64,000 nt of DNA from Paenibacillus piri (lineage in GTDB: Bacteria; Bacillota; Bacilli; Paenibacillales; NBRC-103111). The stretch covers positions 1-64,000 of the forward strand of contig NZ_SMRT01000008.1 of assembly GCF_004354045.1 (NCBI RefSeq), in the 5' to 3' direction. A program made the translations under genes and the position numbers. Below the pieces are notes generated by a model. That model worked only from the letters and a program-made list of their open reading frames with translations. It made no database searches and was not told where the DNA came from. Position 1 is the first letter of the stretch. The number at the start of each line of letters is the position of its first letter. Below, in pieces: positions 61,894-64,000 of the stretch.

Positions 61894-61913
61894 CCCATAC
61901 CTTTAGGCGTGGG
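61894..61913. mobile_element. Hairpin resembling an IS200/IS605 right end
   Basis: CCCATACCTTTAGGCGTGGG followed by AGGAATC matches the form of the subterminal hairpin at right ends of IS200/IS605 elements carrying tnpB. About 170 bases before it lack a convincing tnpB frame, so at most a remnant is present. Confidence 0.4.
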
Positions 61914-61940
61914 AGGAATCGGCTTAGGACAAGGGGAGTG

Positions 61941-62807
61941 TCAAATTTGCTGCTTTCGGAAAACGTTGGGAGCCAGCCCTACATATTTTTTAAACAAGCG
62001 CGAGAAGTAGAAGACGTCTTTGTAGCCGAGCGTGTCGGCAATTTCCTTGACCGTCAGGTCGGTGTTCAGCAAGATGTTTTTCGCCTCCGCCGTCTTCAGC
62101 CTGTGGATGTATTCGTTGAACGGGTAGCCGGTATATTCGCAGACGTTCCGCCGCAGCGTCGAAACGGAAATATGATGACGCCTGGCGATTTTCGCGGCAT
62201 CGACCGGCTGGAGCAGCGAGTTGGAAATATCCTCAAGAATCTGAATCATATGCTGGGACTTCCCGTTTTCCGGGATGCGGTCAGCACTCCATATAAATTC
62301 GTAGAGCAGCGATTCGAGCAATAGCGATGCGCGGTCCACATTGGCCGGGGCTCCGCTTTCCATCAGCATGAAAATACGGTCGATTTTGTTTTGCAGCGCG
62401 TCATCCGTACCTGCCTGACTGACAGCTCCCGGGCGAAGCGGCCAATGTTCCAGCCATTCGTTCAGCCTCTCGCCTTCGATATTAAAATAGTACTCGTCCC
62501 AATATCCGTGATCGTCCGGACCGTAATCGAACACGGCCCCCGGATAAAACCAGAACAGGCTCCCCGGTCCGACATTATGCTTCAAGCCGTGATTGACCCG
62601 ATAGCTTCCTTTGCCTCCGGTAATGTACACGAGCGCCCATTTTTGGAAAGTGGCTCCGGTTCTTTGCAGCGTTCGGCCCGGCAAATGCCCGATATTGGTG
62701 AGGGTTAACGATTTGAGGTTCAGCTTGCTTTTATCAACCTTGAGATCGACGATCCGGATCGGCACCGGACTGATCATCGAGTCCATGAAACTTGTTACCT
62801 TGTACAT
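61941..62807 (-). CDS. AraC-family regulator with cupin-type sensor domain
   Basis: 288-residue regulator. The N-terminal sensor has the block ALVYITGGKGSYRVN and a GPGSLFWFYPGAVFDYG barrel strand, as in sugar-binding AraC proteins. The C-terminal helix-turn-helix motifs are IARRHHISVSTLRRNVCEY and IADTLGYKDVFYFSRLFKK. GGAGGGATAGGTGA precedes ATG 62807. It is divergent from the Gfo/Idh/MocA gene at 62967 and probably regulates it. Confidence 0.9.
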   Translation of the reverse strand: MYKVTSFMDSMISPVPIRIVDLKVDKSKLNLKSLTLTNIGHLPGRTLQRTGATFQKWALVYITGGKGSYRVNHGLKHNVGPGSLFWFYPGAVFDYGPDDHGYWDEYYFNIEGERLNEWLEHWPLRPGAVSQAGTDDALQNKIDRIFMLMESGAPANVDRASLLLESLLYEFIWSADRIPENGKSQHMIQILEDISNSLLQPVDAAKIARRHHISVSTLRRNVCEYTGYPFNEYIHRLKTAEAKNILLNTDLTVKEIADTLGYKDVFYFSRLFKKYVGLAPNVFRKQQI

Positions 62808-62966
62808 TCACCTATCCCTCCGGGGCGTGGTATGGTGGATTTATGATGTTCTTTTAACGCGCTTGACGTTAAGATGCGGCTTGCACATATGAAGCATGTC
62901 TTTGCATGCAAGTCCATTGTACCTCGAAAGCGCGGTTTGCAAAACCATCGGAAAGGGACGATATTC

Positions 62967-64000
62967 ATGTCTAAGGTGAAAGTCGGAGTCATCGGCGCGG
63001 GATCGATATCGAACGTTCATTTAACGGCCTATGCCGCCAATCCGGACGTAGAGCTGGTTGCCGTCTGCGATCTGAACGCCGAGAGAGCCGGGAACAAGGC
63101 GGAGCAGTACGGCGCTGCCAAAACGTACACCGATTACCGTGAGCTGCTGGCCGACCCCGAGATCGAAGCTGTAAGCGTCTGCACCTGGAACAATACGCAT
63201 GCCGACATCAGCATTGCCGCGCTGGAGGCCGGCAAGCATGTGTTATGCGAAAAGCCGCTGTGCAAAACGGTAGCCGAAGCGGAGCGGGTACGGGAAGCAG
63301 TGCGGCGGACCGGCAAGCTGCTGCAGATCGGCTACGTAAGACGGTTCGGGCAAAATGTGCAAACGCTGCGCAAATTTATCGACGCCGGCGAGCTGGGCGA
63401 AATTTATTATGCGAAGGCATCCTGCCTGCGCCGTCTCGGCAATCCGGGCGGCTGGTTCGCCGACAGCGAGCGTTCGGGGGGAGGTCCGCTGATCGATCTC
63501 GGCGTTCACGTTATCGACCTGTGCTGGTATATGATGGGCAAGCCGAAGGTGAAATCGGTTAGCGGCAATACATACCGGAAGCTGAGCAACCGCGCGCATA
63601 TCGAAAATTTGAGCTTTTATAAAGCGGCCGACTATAATGCCGAGCTTAACGACGTCGAGGATTTGGCGAATGCGCTGATCCGGTTTGAAAACGGGGCTTC
63701 GCTGTTCGTCGACGTCAGCTTTACGCTGCACGCCAAAAAAGACGAGCTTTCGGTCAAAATATACGGCGAAAACGGCGGTGCGGAGATCGAGCCGGAGCTG
63801 CATATCATTACGGAAAAGCATCAAACCATTTTGAATGTGACCCCGCAGATCGACCAGCCGACCTTCAATTTTCAGGCGGGCTTCGATGCGGAAATCGCTC
63901 ATTTCGTCCAATGCTGTCAGGGCAAGGCCGAAGTGCTGAGTCCGGTAGAGGATGGAGTGGAAATGCTGAAAATTTTATGCGGCATTTATGAGTCGGCGGC
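62967..64000 (+). CDS. Gfo/Idh/MocA-family oxidoreductase, cut by window end
   Basis: At least 344 residues, open to the last base of the window. The Rossmann motif VGVIGAGSISNVH (6-18), the EKPL block with active-site lysine (about 95-98) and GGGPLIDLGVHVIDLCWYMMG with the catalytic Asp/His pair are all intact. GAAAGGGACG lies several bases before the ATG. The product probably oxidises or epimerises a sugar or inositol derivative; the exact substrate cannot be told. It is distinct in sequence from the relative at 45381-46436. Confidence 0.92.
   Translation, partial: MSKVKVGVIGAGSISNVHLTAYAANPDVELVAVCDLNAERAGNKAEQYGAAKTYTDYRELLADPEIEAVSVCTWNNTHADISIAALEAGKHVLCEKPLCKTVAEAERVREAVRRTGKLLQIGYVRRFGQNVQTLRKFIDAGELGEIYYAKASCLRRLGNPGGWFADSERSGGGPLIDLGVHVIDLCWYMMGKPKVKSVSGNTYRKLSNRAHIENLSFYKAADYNAELNDVEDLANALIRFENGASLFVDVSFTLHAKKDELSVKIYGENGGAEIEPELHIITEKHQTILNVTPQIDQPTFNFQAGFDAEIAHFVQCCQGKAEVLSPVEDGVEMLKILCGIYESA

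Overview
The window looks like a chromosome segment of a Paenibacillus-type Firmicute. This is an inference from gene content: YesM/YesN and membrane-anchored AraC regulators beside LplA/LplB/LplC-type sugar transporters, an S-layer-anchored pectinase, a Bacillus-type transglutaminase, and strong purine-rich ribosome binding sites. No rRNA or species marker is present.

Layout. Positions 1-1440 hold 14 tRNA genes on the + strand (Val, fMet, Asp, Thr, His, Gln, Lys, Leu, Gly, Gly, Leu, Pro, Gly, Arg). They are framed by an unusual structured repeat: one copy before the first tRNA and a tandem set of three after tRNA-Arg, each unit carrying a copy of a tRNA 3' end. Next come a transglutaminase gene (tgl) and a DUF421 membrane protein.

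From 3.6 to 46.4 kb the window is dominated by plant cell-wall sugar use, mainly pectin. Set 1 (3678-10531) is a YesN/YesM two-component system followed by two permeases and a binding lipoprotein. Set 2 (10872-14157, minus strand) has two permeases and a cytoplasmic FG-GAP/beta-propeller protein. Divergent from it is set 3: a membrane AraC regulator, a binding-protein gene broken by one missing base, and a paralogue of the FG-GAP protein. A biotin synthase gene with a BirA-type operator interrupts the theme. Then come kduD-kdgK-kdgA, which turn deoxyketuronate products into pyruvate and glyceraldehyde-3-phosphate. Set 4 (24015-37890) has a membrane AraC regulator, two permeases, a binding protein, a cytoplasmic GH28 enzyme and a 2147-residue SLH-anchored GH28 protein. 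A DUF4850 lipoprotein, a third membrane AraC regulator with its own binding protein, another AraC regulator, a ThuA-like protein and a Gfo/Idh/MocA oxidoreductase close this part. The likely logic is cleavage at the cell surface, import of oligosaccharides by several LplABC-like systems (the shared ATPase is not here), then cytoplasmic trimming and KDG catabolism.

From 46.6 kb the genes are mostly housekeeping: gltB without gltD, hemL with an in-frame tandem-repeat insertion beside the active-site lysine segment, a PhzF-family protein, a LytR-CpsA-Psr protein with a long repetitive tail, a three-gene ABC-2 exporter, a class C beta-lactamase-like lipoprotein and a PrxQ/Bcp peroxiredoxin. An AraC regulator and a Gfo/Idh/MocA gene cut by the window edge end the window.

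Non-coding structure includes a MITE-like element (51701-52050), a long fold-back element (18231-18449), hairpin series at 46475-46550, and a possible IS200/IS605 end at 61894-61913. No CRISPR array, prophage or complete transposase gene was seen.
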